In this document: positions 1 through 8,029 of the stretch, piece after piece | Layout: each line of letters begins with the position of its first letter | How positions within the stretch are numbered: position 1 is the stretch's first letter | Assembly: GCA_947380655.1 (NCBI GenBank) | Contig: CANCRX010000073.1 | Span: forward strand, 1 to 14,888 | Length of the DNA stretch: 14,888 nt | DNA from: Alcaligenaceae bacterium | Lineage (GTDB): Bacteria > Pseudomonadota > Gammaproteobacteria > Burkholderiales > Burkholderiaceae_B | Direction of reading: 5' to 3' | Notes under the pieces: generated by a model | Told to the model about the DNA's origin: nothing | What the model saw: the letters and a program-made list of their open reading frames with translations, nothing else | Database searches by the model: none | Program-made: the position numbers and the translations under genes

Positions 1-30
1 TTTTATTGTTTAAATTTATTTGCATGAGCA

Positions 31-60
31 TTAAATTTTGTCAGACAAAATATATATACT
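31..60 (+). promoter_or_regulatory. Candidate promoter of the catabolic operon
   Basis: The sequence TATACT at 55-60 matches five of six bases of a sigma-70 -10 box. A weak -35-like TTAAAT lies at 31-36 with an 18-base spacer. The surroundings are strongly AT-rich, unlike the rest of the window. If used, transcription would start near 67 and leave a leader of roughly 115 bases before the receptor gene at 181. The weak -35 box fits a regulated promoter. This was read by eye, so the exact boxes are uncertain. Confidence 0.45.
35..51. promoter_or_regulatory. Perfect 8+1+8 palindrome, probable operator
   Basis: Bases 35-42 and 44-51 are exact reverse complements around a single central base, and the core is TTGTCAGACAA. 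It sits between the candidate -35 and -10 boxes, where a bound repressor would block RNA polymerase. The core fits the TNGTNNNACNA consensus known for FadR-subfamily GntR regulators, although the only regulator encoded in this operon is an IclR protein. IclR-family proteins also bind short palindromes, so either type could be the ligand. I found no second full copy of the core in the window. Confidence 0.55.
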
Positions 61-180
61 GATCAAAATGAAAAATTCGGGTTATTACTAATGTTCTAAT
101 TGCTCTGAGACCTTGACGCGAGCTCCATATGGTATGAATATCTGCAGACGCAGCATAAAAAATAACATTCGGAGACAACC

Positions 181-1362
181 ATGAAGTTTTGTAATGCAAA
201 ACTATTTTGGAAGCTGATGCTTGCTTCAGGTTTAGTGGCGAGTTCATTAGCCGTTCAGGCCCAACCTATTAAAGTAGGTTGGCTTTCTTCCCTTACCGGA
301 CCGCTTTCATCGGCGGCGATTGCTGAAAACCAGGGTGTTCAGCTTGCAGTAGACGAGATTAATAAAGCGGGGGGCATCCTTGGCCGTCCAATTGAACTGC
401 TTACACGTGATACCGCAGGGGATCCAACCAAGGCCGTGAACTTTGCCCAACAGCTGGCTTTCAGCGATAAGGTTCAGTTTGTGATTGGGCCCGTCAACTC
501 AGGTGAGGGCTTGGCTGCTACGCCAATCCTGGCTCGTGCGGGGATTCCTAATCTGGTCATCGGTGCCATTGATGAGCTGACTGATGCGAAAAAATACCCA
601 CGTGCTTTTCGCATGATCAATACCAACATGCAGTGGATCTCCACAGCCAATGAGTACGCGCTCAATACGCTGAAAGCTAAAAAGATCGCTGTGATTGCCG
701 ATACGTCCGGTTACGGCACGGCGAGTGCCAAGTCCGCCATTGCGTTGCTTGAAAAAGCAGGGATCAAGCCTGTTTACTCAGTCCTGATTGATGCAAACAA
801 GACTGATGTAATGGACGAGATGACCAAGGCGCGTAATGCGGGTGCCGATATTGTCATGCCCTGGTCCGCTGCGACGGGCTTACTGGGTCGTCTGCTCAAT
901 GCGCGCGGTGAAATGGGCTGGGATGTCAACGTGGTCGGGCATCCGGCTTTGATGGCGGCACAGATTCGTAAGTTGCTCAATAAACCTGAGTACTGGGAAA
1001 AAACTTACGCTGCTGGCTATGTGAGCACGACTTATAAGCCAGATGGGAAATTGCCTGAACCGACACAGATGCTTGTCAACAAGGTACGTCCTCTGATTGG
1101 TGGCGGTGAAATCGACATTACTTTCTGGTGGGTCGCCTTGGGGTATGACACCGTCAAAATGGTTGAGCATGCCATCAAGAAAGCAGGCTCCACGGACCCG
1201 GCTGCGATTCAGAAAGTCATGGAAGAAACCAAGAATTTTCCTGGTGTCTATGCCACGTATAGTTACAGCGCCACCCAGCGGGATGGCTTTCCTGATAGCA
1301 ACATGATGATGAATACTGCCAATACTTTTAAAGATGGCAGCTTCAAACCTGCACCACGCTAA
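181..1362 (+). CDS. Periplasmic substrate-binding protein of a branched-chain-amino-acid-type (HAAT) ABC transporter
   Basis: This 393-residue protein belongs to the type I periplasmic binding family (Peripla_BP_6, LivJ/LivK-like) and would capture the substrate in the periplasm for the permeases encoded next. A signal peptide is visible: lysines near the start, a hydrophobic stretch around residues 11-25, and a likely cut after VQA at residue 27. The mature part opens with the family hallmark IKVGWLSSLTGPLS, followed by the helix containing AVDEINKAGGILGRPIEL. A good ribosome site (GGAG, 171-174) lies 6 bases before the ATG. It is the first gene of the operon. HAAT receptors bind many ligands besides amino acids, including aromatic and other organic acids and amides. 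Given the catabolic genes downstream, an amino acid ligand should not be assumed. Confidence 0.9.
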   Translation: MKFCNAKLFWKLMLASGLVASSLAVQAQPIKVGWLSSLTGPLSSAAIAENQGVQLAVDEINKAGGILGRPIELLTRDTAGDPTKAVNFAQQLAFSDKVQFVIGPVNSGEGLAATPILARAGIPNLVIGAIDELTDAKKYPRAFRMINTNMQWISTANEYALNTLKAKKIAVIADTSGYGTASAKSAIALLEKAGIKPVYSVLIDANKTDVMDEMTKARNAGADIVMPWSAATGLLGRLLNARGEMGWDVNVVGHPALMAAQIRKLLNKPEYWEKTYAAGYVSTTYKPDGKLPEPTQMLVNKVRPLIGGGEIDITFWWVALGYDTVKMVEHAIKKAGSTDPAAIQKVMEETKNFPGVYATYSYSATQRDGFPDSNMMMNTANTFKDGSFKPAPR

Positions 1363-1377
1363 TCAGGAGCGCGCGCG

Positions 1378-2238
1378 ATGTTGACAGTCCTGGTGACCGG
1401 TCTGGCCATTGGCATGCTTTATGGTGCCGTGGCTCTTGTATATAACGTCATGTTCTCCACATCGAAGGTGTTGTCTGTCACCACAGGCCATATCTCGATG
1501 CTGGGAGGTGTATTCGGGGCCTGGTTCATTACGAACCTGCAGATGCCCTGGTACATAGGACTGCTCGGCGCAATCGTTGTGGGTGCGCTTTTCGGTTGGG
1601 TCACAGATGTGCTGGCGATTCGTCGCGTCTTGGCACGCAGTGATGAACACCTTTGGCTCTTAAGTACGCTGGCTGTCGCAACGATGGTCCAGCAAGGCGT
1701 CGGCTTGTGGTGGGGCACTGAACCTACGCCGTTTCCACGCCTGATCCCTCAGGAGTTCGGAGCCGGCATGGCTGATCAGAAATTCTGGTTGCCCATTGTA
1801 TTGGCGATCGTGATGGCAATCGGTCTTGAATTATTTTATCGCCGAACCCTATACGGGAAACTCTTTCTGGCCATGTCAGAGGATGCGTTCGCAGCCAGAG
1901 CACGAGGTGTGTCAACAGATCGAATTCGTTCGATGTCCTATGTGTTGTCGGGGGCATTGGGTGGGTTGGCTGGTTTTGCAGCAGGGCAGTTGACGTTCGC
2001 ATATTTTGCCTTGGGACTGACGTTGACACTGAATGGTTTTATTGCCTTGGCTGTCGGTGGACTAGGTAGCAATATCGGCGCCTTGGTGGGTGGGGTCGCA
2101 CTCGGTTTGCTCAATGCCTACGCGACGTATTGGTTTGGTGGCGAGTACCAGCAAACAATTTCTGTCGGATTGCTAATGATCGTGCTGTTGGTCAAGCCAG
2201 AAGGTTTGTTCGGCTCCAAGCGCGTTCGGCCCGTTTGA
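1378..2238 (+). CDS. LivH-type ABC transporter permease
   Basis: This 286-residue inner-membrane protein is made almost entirely of hydrophobic segments. It has the LivH-type N-terminus (GLAIGMLYGAVALVYNVMF, then a TGHISMLGG segment) and the late conserved loop ALAVGGLGSNIGALVGG that contacts the ATPases. The C-terminus VLLVKPEGLFG is typical of the family. It should form one half of the membrane channel, with the permease half of the next gene as the other. It starts 15 bases after the receptor gene, with AGGAG at 1365-1369 as ribosome site. The neighbours make it part of a complete HAAT importer. Confidence 0.92.
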   Translation: MLTVLVTGLAIGMLYGAVALVYNVMFSTSKVLSVTTGHISMLGGVFGAWFITNLQMPWYIGLLGAIVVGALFGWVTDVLAIRRVLARSDEHLWLLSTLAVATMVQQGVGLWWGTEPTPFPRLIPQEFGAGMADQKFWLPIVLAIVMAIGLELFYRRTLYGKLFLAMSEDAFAARARGVSTDRIRSMSYVLSGALGGLAGFAAGQLTFAYFALGLTLTLNGFIALAVGGLGSNIGALVGGVALGLLNAYATYWFGGEYQQTISVGLLMIVLLVKPEGLFGSKRVRPV

Positions 2239-2250
2239 TACCAAGGCAAC

Positions 2251-4023
2251 ATGAATATGCTGACATCAAATCGTTTTTCTCGCGTGTTGCTGGTCGCAAT
2301 GTTTGCGATCGCGGCGTTGACACTCCCCTTCTGGGCGGGTGACCAATACCAGCTCCACCTCGCAGCGCTGATTGCTGTGTATTGGGTCTTAATTTCAGGA
2401 CTCAATATCGTGGTGGGTTTTACAGGGCAATTGTCGATTGGTCATGTCGGCTTGCTTTCAATTGGTTCCTACGGGTTTTGTATTCTGGTTGGAAAGTTTG
2501 GCGTGGATCCTTACGTCGCGATGGCGATTGCTGGCGCGCTGGGAGGTATTTGCGGTTTAGGCTTAGGTTTGCCATCACTACGCTTGCCAGGATTTTATTT
2601 CGCCATGGCGACCATGGCGTTTGCACTGATCGTCAATGAGATCATCTTGGCTCAGGTAGATCTGACGGGTGGGGGCATTGGTTTAGTGGGTCCTTTGTTT
2701 CCTGAGCCGTTTGATTCGCCCATCGGGTTTTATTACCTTGCCGCGATCATTGCAGCGATTGCGACCTGGTTGACGTGGAATATCGCACGCAGCATGTGGG
2801 GCAAAGGTCTGATTTCGATACGAGACAATCCGGTTACTGCGCAGGCCGTCGGTGTGCCTGTGTTTCGTGCAAAGCTTGTGGCGTTTGTATTTAGTGGCGT
2901 ACTCGCAGGCGTCTCAGGAGCCTTGTTCGCATCCTTGCAAAGCTACATCACACCAGAGACCTTCGTCTTTGATCTGAGCATGTTTTTCTTTGTCTGCATC
3001 ATCATCGGCGGACGAGGCAGCATTGTTGGACCATTCCTCGGAACGGTTGTACTGACTGCCCTGCCTGAAATGGTGGCGTCGCTGGCTAAGCTGGGTAACT
3101 TTTTCTATGGCTTGCTGTTGTTGATCGTGGTGTTGGTCATTCCAGAAGGCATCGGGCGGATGATTCAGATGATCTATGAGCGATTCAGACCACGTCAGAT
3201 TGAGTCCATGCCAATCCAGCCTGAATTGCCGAGACTGCGGCACGTTTTAAATACCCATACCGGTGATCACGATGCGATTCGGATGGAGCACATCAGTAAG
3301 AATTTTGGTGGTGTGGCGGCAGTTGATGATGTGTCGTTGACGCTTTCGCCTCACGAAGTGCACGGTCTGATCGGCCCCAACGGCAGTGGCAAGACCACAA
3401 TGCTTAATTTGTTGTCAGGTTATTACGAACCGACGACGGGATCGATGCTGTATCGCGGCGAGGATTTTGGTAATACGACCGTTCAACAACGTGCCCGAAT
3501 GGGCATCGCGCGTACCTTTCAAAAACCACGACTGCTTCCAGAACTGACCGTACTTGAAAATGCAATGGTGGGCGCCTGGTCTGAGTCGACCTCTGGTTTT
3601 ATGGCTAGCGCACTGGCGCTGCCGCATGTTCGCGCAGAGGACAGCGTGTTGCGGGCGCGTGCCGAGGAGTTACTGCATGGCGTGGGCTTGGGCGCTGTGA
3701 TGCATCGTCGCGCTAACTTACTGGATCACGCACAGCAGAGATTTCTGGAAATCGCGCGCGGGCTGGCGCTTAAACCGCGTTTTATTCTTCTGGATGAACC
3801 CGCCGGTGGCTTGACCAGTGTTGAGATCGAGCACCTTGGTTCGGTTATTCGTGCGATTAGCAAGTCGGGTGTTGGTGTATTGCTCGTTGAGCACCATACA
3901 GACTTTGTATTCCGCGTCTGCGATAAGGTGACCGCTTTGAATGTGGGCCGCATGATTCAGCATGGCACTTCTGAACAGGTTCGTCACGATCCAGAAGTTA
4001 TTCGTGTCTATCTGGGAGCATAA
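2251..4023 (+). CDS. LivM-LivG fusion: ABC permease joined to ATP-binding subunit
   Basis: This 590-residue protein combines two subunits that are separate in Escherichia coli. Residues about 10-305 are the LivM-like permease, with GFTGQLSIGHVGLLSIGSYG at 56-75 and IIGGRGSIVGPFLG at 251-264. A linker of about 35 residues follows, then a LivG-like ATPase from about 341 to the end. The ATPase has Walker A GPNGSGKTT (375-383), a Q-loop at Gln424, Walker B ILLDE (512-516) and a switch histidine in LLVEH (548). The signature motif is abnormal: LDHAQ at 491-495 instead of LSxGQ. Such fusions are known in Burkholderiales and Rhizobiales. AAGG at 2243-2246 precedes the ATG by 4 bases. A second in-frame ATG at 2257 would also fit. 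Confidence 0.92.
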   Translation: MNMLTSNRFSRVLLVAMFAIAALTLPFWAGDQYQLHLAALIAVYWVLISGLNIVVGFTGQLSIGHVGLLSIGSYGFCILVGKFGVDPYVAMAIAGALGGICGLGLGLPSLRLPGFYFAMATMAFALIVNEIILAQVDLTGGGIGLVGPLFPEPFDSPIGFYYLAAIIAAIATWLTWNIARSMWGKGLISIRDNPVTAQAVGVPVFRAKLVAFVFSGVLAGVSGALFASLQSYITPETFVFDLSMFFFVCIIIGGRGSIVGPFLGTVVLTALPEMVASLAKLGNFFYGLLLLIVVLVIPEGIGRMIQMIYERFRPRQIESMPIQPELPRLRHVLNTHTGDHDAIRMEHISKNFGGVAAVDDVSLTLSPHEVHGLIGPNGSGKTTMLNLLSGYYEPTTGSMLYRGEDFGNTTVQQRARMGIARTFQKPRLLPELTVLENAMVGAWSESTSGFMASALALPHVRAEDSVLRARAEELLHGVGLGAVMHRRANLLDHAQQRFLEIARGLALKPRFILLDEPAGGLTSVEIEHLGSVIRAISKSGVGVLLVEHHTDFVFRVCDKVTALNVGRMIQHGTSEQVRHDPEVIRVYLGA

Positions 4024-4026
4024 ATA

Positions 4027-4794
4027 ATGAATGATCATTCTTCCAGACCTGATGAAGTGCTGTTGAGTATACGTGACTTGCATGTTGCTTATGGCAAAGC
4101 AGAAGTCGTGCATGGTTTGTCGCTGGATGTTCGGGCCGGAGAGTTTGTCGTCGTGCTCGGTCGCAATGGTGCGGGCAAAAGCACGGTCATGCATGCAATT
4201 TCGGGGCTCGTTCCCAAGCGTAGCGGTAGTGTGAGTTTTGGTGGCCAGGATCTGACGCAAGCCAGTGCGAGACAAATCGTTCAGGCGGGAATCATTCAGG
4301 TGCTCGAAGGCCATCGTGTCTTTCAAACCTTAACAGTTGAAGACAACTTGATGATTGGCACCTATGCGAAATCACCGCGTGGTGATCGCAGCAAACTTGA
4401 CGCGGTGTATGAATTGTTTCCAGAGCTTGCGGAGCGCAAACAGCAAATGGCTTCGCGACTCTCTGGCGGGCAGCAACAAATTCTGGCTGTGGCGCAAGGG
4501 GTGATTGGCGATCCTAAATTATTAATCCTGGATGAGCCCTCAGCAGGTCTGGCACCGATGGTCGTTGATCGGATTCTGACGGTGGCTTCTGAATTGTGTG
4601 CCAAAGGGTTAGCAATTTTGCTGGTTGAACAACTGGTTGAAAAAGCACTCAAACATGCACATTTTGCGTTCTTGATGGAAACCGGCCGCATTGCTGCTGC
4701 CGCTTCTTCCACCGAGATCGCTCAGGGTGATTTATTACATAGAGTATTTCTTGGCGGTGGTGAACCGTTGTCTGAATCGGAGAGAAGAGTATGA
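4027..4794 (+). CDS. LivF-type ABC transporter ATP-binding protein
   Basis: This 255-residue ATPase is the second nucleotide-binding subunit of the HAAT importer and should pair with the ATPase half of the LivM-LivG fusion. Walker A is GRNGAGKST (45-53), the signature is an intact LSGGQ (145-149), and Walker B is LILDE (166-170). In place of the switch histidine there is VEQ with Gln202, which is usual for LivF proteins. The gene begins 3 bases after the fusion gene, with GGGAG at 4014-4018 as ribosome site. Its TGA stop overlaps the ATG of the cyclase gene, which ties the transporter to the catabolic genes by translational coupling. Confidence 0.93.
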   Translation: MNDHSSRPDEVLLSIRDLHVAYGKAEVVHGLSLDVRAGEFVVVLGRNGAGKSTVMHAISGLVPKRSGSVSFGGQDLTQASARQIVQAGIIQVLEGHRVFQTLTVEDNLMIGTYAKSPRGDRSKLDAVYELFPELAERKQQMASRLSGGQQQILAVAQGVIGDPKLLILDEPSAGLAPMVVDRILTVASELCAKGLAILLVEQLVEKALKHAHFAFLMETGRIAAAASSTEIAQGDLLHRVFLGGGEPLSESERRV

Positions 4795-5846
4795 GCGGGT
4801 CAAAAAGATGGGTCAATCGTCCTGAGGGATCGAACTGGGGTGATTTTGGTGAGGACGATCAGCGCGGTCGAATCAATCTGCTGACGCCTGAAAAAATCAA
4901 ACAAGGGATCGCAGAAGTGAAAGAAGGCATCCCTTTTTGTTTGAGTCTGCCGCTGGATTATCCGGGTGGTAATCTGCTCAATCCTCGCCGCCACCCACCG
5001 GTGATTCGTCCGACCTTGCGTAATGGTCGTCCGAATATGAATTACAAATTGTTTAGCGATAACAAAGATCACAGCGATGTCGTGAGTGATGACTTGGTCG
5101 TCATGCATTTACAGTATTCAACACAGTGGGACAGTCTGGCACACGTTGGCTCGATGTTTGATGCGAATGGCGATGGTATTCCTGAGGCCGTGTATTACAA
5201 CGGTTATCGTGCTGGTCAGGATATTCTCGGGCCTGAAGAAGGTAAAGATGCGGGTGTTCCAGAACCTGGCGATCAGAAAACAACTTCTTACGCGACGGCG
5301 CTCGGCATCCAGAATATGGCTGAGTCCTGCGTGCAGGGTCGCGGTGTCATGATCGATTTCCATGCGCATTTCGGTAATAAAAAAGTGATCGTTGACTACG
5401 ATATTTTGATGCGCGTGCTTGAGCAAGATAAAGTTGAGATCGAAAAAGGCGACATGGTCGGACTCCACACTGGCTTTGCCCAGATGTTGCTGGATATGAA
5501 GAAAAAACCTGACCTCAGTATTTTGGATAACAGTTGCGCTGCGTTGGATGGACGTGACTCAAAACTGCTGAACTGGATCACGGATAGTGGCTTGGTCGTA
5601 TTGATGGCCGATAACTATGCGGTGGAAGCGCACCCAGCAAAAAATCATATTGGCTGTTGTGCCACACTACCATTGCATGAGCACTGCCTGTTTAAAAATG
5701 GTATCCATCTGGGGGAAATGTTTTACCTCACACCGCTGGCGCAATGGCTGCGTAAAAACGGTCGAAATCGTTTCTTGTTGACGGCACCTCCTTTGCGTCT
5801 GCCTGGTGCTGTGGGTTCACCTTCAACTGCCGTCGCTACGGTGTAA
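4791..5846 (+). CDS. Cyclase-family (kynurenine formamidase-like) metal-dependent hydrolase
   Basis: This 351-residue protein is a long-form member of the putative cyclase family (PF04199), which includes kynurenine formamidase and isatin hydrolase. These enzymes hydrolyse amide or similar bonds, often opening rings. The metal-site region is QYSTQWDSLAH at 108-118. The short enzymes have HxGTHxDAPxH there, so two His positions are Gln here while Asp114 and His118 remain. From memory, SGTQWD-type motifs are common in the long-form group. Other landmarks are DFHAHFG (189-195), LHEH (295-298) and the C-terminal LRLPGAVGSP (335-344). There is no signal peptide, so it should be cytoplasmic. The start overlaps the livF stop by 4 bases. 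The substrate is unknown. Confidence 0.85.
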   Translation: MSGSKRWVNRPEGSNWGDFGEDDQRGRINLLTPEKIKQGIAEVKEGIPFCLSLPLDYPGGNLLNPRRHPPVIRPTLRNGRPNMNYKLFSDNKDHSDVVSDDLVVMHLQYSTQWDSLAHVGSMFDANGDGIPEAVYYNGYRAGQDILGPEEGKDAGVPEPGDQKTTSYATALGIQNMAESCVQGRGVMIDFHAHFGNKKVIVDYDILMRVLEQDKVEIEKGDMVGLHTGFAQMLLDMKKKPDLSILDNSCAALDGRDSKLLNWITDSGLVVLMADNYAVEAHPAKNHIGCCATLPLHEHCLFKNGIHLGEMFYLTPLAQWLRKNGRNRFLLTAPPLRLPGAVGSPSTAVATV

Positions 5847-5849
5847 AAA

Positions 5850-6647
5850 ATGCGACAGGTTTCTGACAGCAGTGCTGCGCAGAAGGTCTGTCGCATTCTC
5901 AAGATACTCTCCACGCCGGTGCCTTTACGTCTGACCGACATCTCAGCCGGCTCGGGCGTGAATAAGGCAACCGCGCTGCGCTTGCTTGAGGAAATGATGG
6001 ACGAAGGTTTTGTTCATCGTGATCAGTCGACTAAACGATATTCGCTTGGCGATGAGGCCATTACGCTTGGGTTGGCGATGCATGGTCGCGATCATATTCG
6101 TGACCGCGCGCGGCCCGCCATGCTGCGTCTGGCAGAGATGTGTGGTGATACGGTATTGCTTTCCACGCGCAGTGGTTGCGAAGCGGTGTGTATTGATCGG
6201 GAGTTCGGCACCTTTCCTATTCGCGCGAACTACCTCGATCTTGGTATGCGCAGGCCGCTTGGTGTCGGTGCTGGGAGTATGGCCTTATTGGCCTGGTTAC
6301 CGGATCAAGAGATCGATGCGGTGCTGCAACTGAATCAAGCCGCCAATGCGCAGAAATACCCTCTGATGACGATCCCTTTGATCAAGGAGGAGGTCGCGCG
6401 TTCACGTGAACGAGGCTATTCAATGTTGCTTGAAGTCGTTGTGGCGCAGATGGGAGGATTGGGCGTGCCTATCTTCGGTCGCGATGGAAGACCCTTCGCT
6501 GCCTTGAGTGTGGCTGCACTAAAAGATCGCATTGCCGATCGAAAGGAGTTTCTGGTTTCTGCCTTGCAAAAGGTTGCGCATGAACTGGCAAATCACCCTG
6601 CATCGAATCAGAGCCCGAACACGGCAAATGAAATTCAAGACATTTAA
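5850..6647 (+). CDS. IclR-family transcriptional regulator
   Basis: This 265-residue protein has the IclR layout. An N-terminal winged helix-turn-helix spans about residues 8-70 (LRLTDISAGSGVNKATALRL around 26-45). An effector-binding domain runs from about 80 to 245, with the typical RRPLGVGAGSMALLAWL stretch at 134-150. It is the only DNA-binding regulator in the window and probably controls this operon in response to the substrate or an intermediate. The palindrome at 35-51 is one possible target. It lies inside the operon, 3 bases after the cyclase stop and in the same frame, with no clear Shine-Dalgarno, so translation probably depends on ribosomes finishing the cyclase gene. Whether it activates or represses cannot be told. 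Confidence 0.93.
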   Translation: MRQVSDSSAAQKVCRILKILSTPVPLRLTDISAGSGVNKATALRLLEEMMDEGFVHRDQSTKRYSLGDEAITLGLAMHGRDHIRDRARPAMLRLAEMCGDTVLLSTRSGCEAVCIDREFGTFPIRANYLDLGMRRPLGVGAGSMALLAWLPDQEIDAVLQLNQAANAQKYPLMTIPLIKEEVARSRERGYSMLLEVVVAQMGGLGVPIFGRDGRPFAALSVAALKDRIADRKEFLVSALQKVAHELANHPASNQSPNTANEIQDI

Positions 6648-6670
6648 TCATTAAGAATCAAAGGAACTAT

Positions 6671-8026
6671 ATGAAAGATACGATCAGAATCGGCTCTGGT
6701 TCGGCATGGTGGGGCGATCGCGTTGAGCCTGCAGCATTGAACGCAGAAAAAGGTGATCTGGATTATCTGTGTTTTGAGACCATGGCTGAAGCAACGGTCT
6801 CTGCCGCGCAAGTACGCGCGCGCCGCGATCCAAGCTTTCCTGGCTATGACACCTATCTCGATGACAGGATGAAAGCGGTGCTGCCGCATTGCATGAAGCG
6901 GGGAACAAAAATTATAAGTAATCAAGGTTGGATCAACCCTGATGCAGCGGCTAAGCGGGTGGTGCAGTTACTTCAGGAAATTGGCTATACAGGCGTCAAA
7001 GTTGCTTCCGTGAATGGCAGCCTGATCACTGAGCACGTATTGGAGCTGACCGATAAGATTCTAGAGAATGGACAACCCACTTCAACACTCAGCTCCACGC
7101 TGATTTCGGCTGAAGTCTATCAGGGCGCAGAACCTATTGTCGACGCACTTAAGGCTGGGGCGCAGATTGTGATCACTGGCCGCGTGGCGGACCCCTCTAT
7201 TTTTATGGCGCCGATGATGTATGAGTTCGGTTGGGATCCGCTGGATCACGTCAAATTGGGACAGGGCAACGGACTGGGACATTTGCTTGAGTGCGGTGCA
7301 CAGGTTACGGGCGGATACTTCGCAGATCCTGGTTTCAAGGATGTGCCTGACCCTTGGAATTTCGGATTTCCAATCGCTGAAGTCAATCGTGATGGCAGTG
7401 CGGTGATCACTAAGGTTGCTGGGACCGGTGGGCAGGTCACATTGCAAACGATTAAAGAGCAGATGCTCTACGAGGTACATGATCCTGCGAACTACCTGAC
7501 GCCCGATGTGGTGGTGGATTTCACTACAGCCCAGATCGAACAGGTCGGACCCGATCGCGTTAAGGTCAGTCATATTGGCGGCAAACCTCGTACCCCTACT
7601 TTAAAAGTTTCAATTGGATGTACTGAGGGCTTTATCGGCGAAGATATGTTTTTCTACGCCGGACCGGGTGCGTTGAGGCGAGCACAGATTGCCAAAAAAG
7701 TGTTGGAGGAACGGTTCAAAATCGTTAAGTTGCAAGCTGAGGATATGCGTATAGATTACCTGGGTCTGAATGCGATTCATGGTGAGGCAACCCCCGCGGA
7801 TGCACCAGAGCCCTACGAGATCGCTGTGCGTGTTGCTGCGCGCACCAAGACGCGTGAAGAAGCCGCCAAGGTCGGTCGTGAAATCGATGGCATGGCTGTG
7901 TCTGGGATCGCTCACACGGGCAAGCGCGTCCCGCATCAAGACCGTACGCGCGAAGTGATCGGAGTCTGGTCCTCCCTGGTGCCGCGCGAGCGTGTCACGC
8001 CCTCAATCAATTATTTTGTGAGCTAA
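6671..8026 (+). CDS. AtuA-family protein (acyclic terpene utilization family, DUF1446)
   Basis: This 451-residue protein matches the AtuA family (PF07287). The N-terminus reads IRIGSGSAWWGDRVEPA (5-21), followed by GDLDYLCFETMAEATVS. Later landmarks are IVITGRVADPS, GHLLECGAQVTGGYF and EQMLYEVHDPANYLTPDVV. AtuA is needed for growth on citronellol and geraniol in Pseudomonas, but its reaction has not been established to my knowledge, and most family members lie in other catabolic clusters. The domain often fused to the C-terminus of AtuA proteins is here a separate gene just downstream. AAGGA at 6661-6665 lies 5 bases before the ATG. The 23-base gap after iclR is the largest within the operon and shows no convincing terminator or promoter. 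Confidence 0.9.
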   Translation: MKDTIRIGSGSAWWGDRVEPAALNAEKGDLDYLCFETMAEATVSAAQVRARRDPSFPGYDTYLDDRMKAVLPHCMKRGTKIISNQGWINPDAAAKRVVQLLQEIGYTGVKVASVNGSLITEHVLELTDKILENGQPTSTLSSTLISAEVYQGAEPIVDALKAGAQIVITGRVADPSIFMAPMMYEFGWDPLDHVKLGQGNGLGHLLECGAQVTGGYFADPGFKDVPDPWNFGFPIAEVNRDGSAVITKVAGTGGQVTLQTIKEQMLYEVHDPANYLTPDVVVDFTTAQIEQVGPDRVKVSHIGGKPRTPTLKVSIGCTEGFIGEDMFFYAGPGALRRAQIAKKVLEERFKIVKLQAEDMRIDYLGLNAIHGEATPADAPEPYEIAVRVAARTKTREEAAKVGREIDGMAVSGIAHTGKRVPHQDRTREVIGVWSSLVPRERVTPSINYFVS

Positions 8027-8029
8027 ACC

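Noticed and set aside
125..148. Short palindromes CCATATGG (125-132) and TCTGCAGA (141-148) in the leader
   Set aside because: Eight-base palindromes arise often by chance, and these are not placed at a convincing promoter element.
3718..4326. Antisense open frame of 202 residues
   Set aside because: It lies opposite the LivG/LivF coding regions, shows no recognisable motif, and has a composition expected from a reverse-strand shadow of conserved genes.
6643..6648. TTTAAT as a -10 box for an internal promoter before the AtuA-like gene
   Set aside because: No -35-like sequence lies at the right distance, and the element overlaps the iclR stop codon. The spacing fits operon read-through.
6671..8026. 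Assignment of the operon to the classical citronellol/geraniol (Atu) pathway
   Set aside because: Only the AtuA-family gene is shared. The carboxylase, dehydrogenase and hydratase genes that define that pathway are absent, so no atu gene symbols were given.
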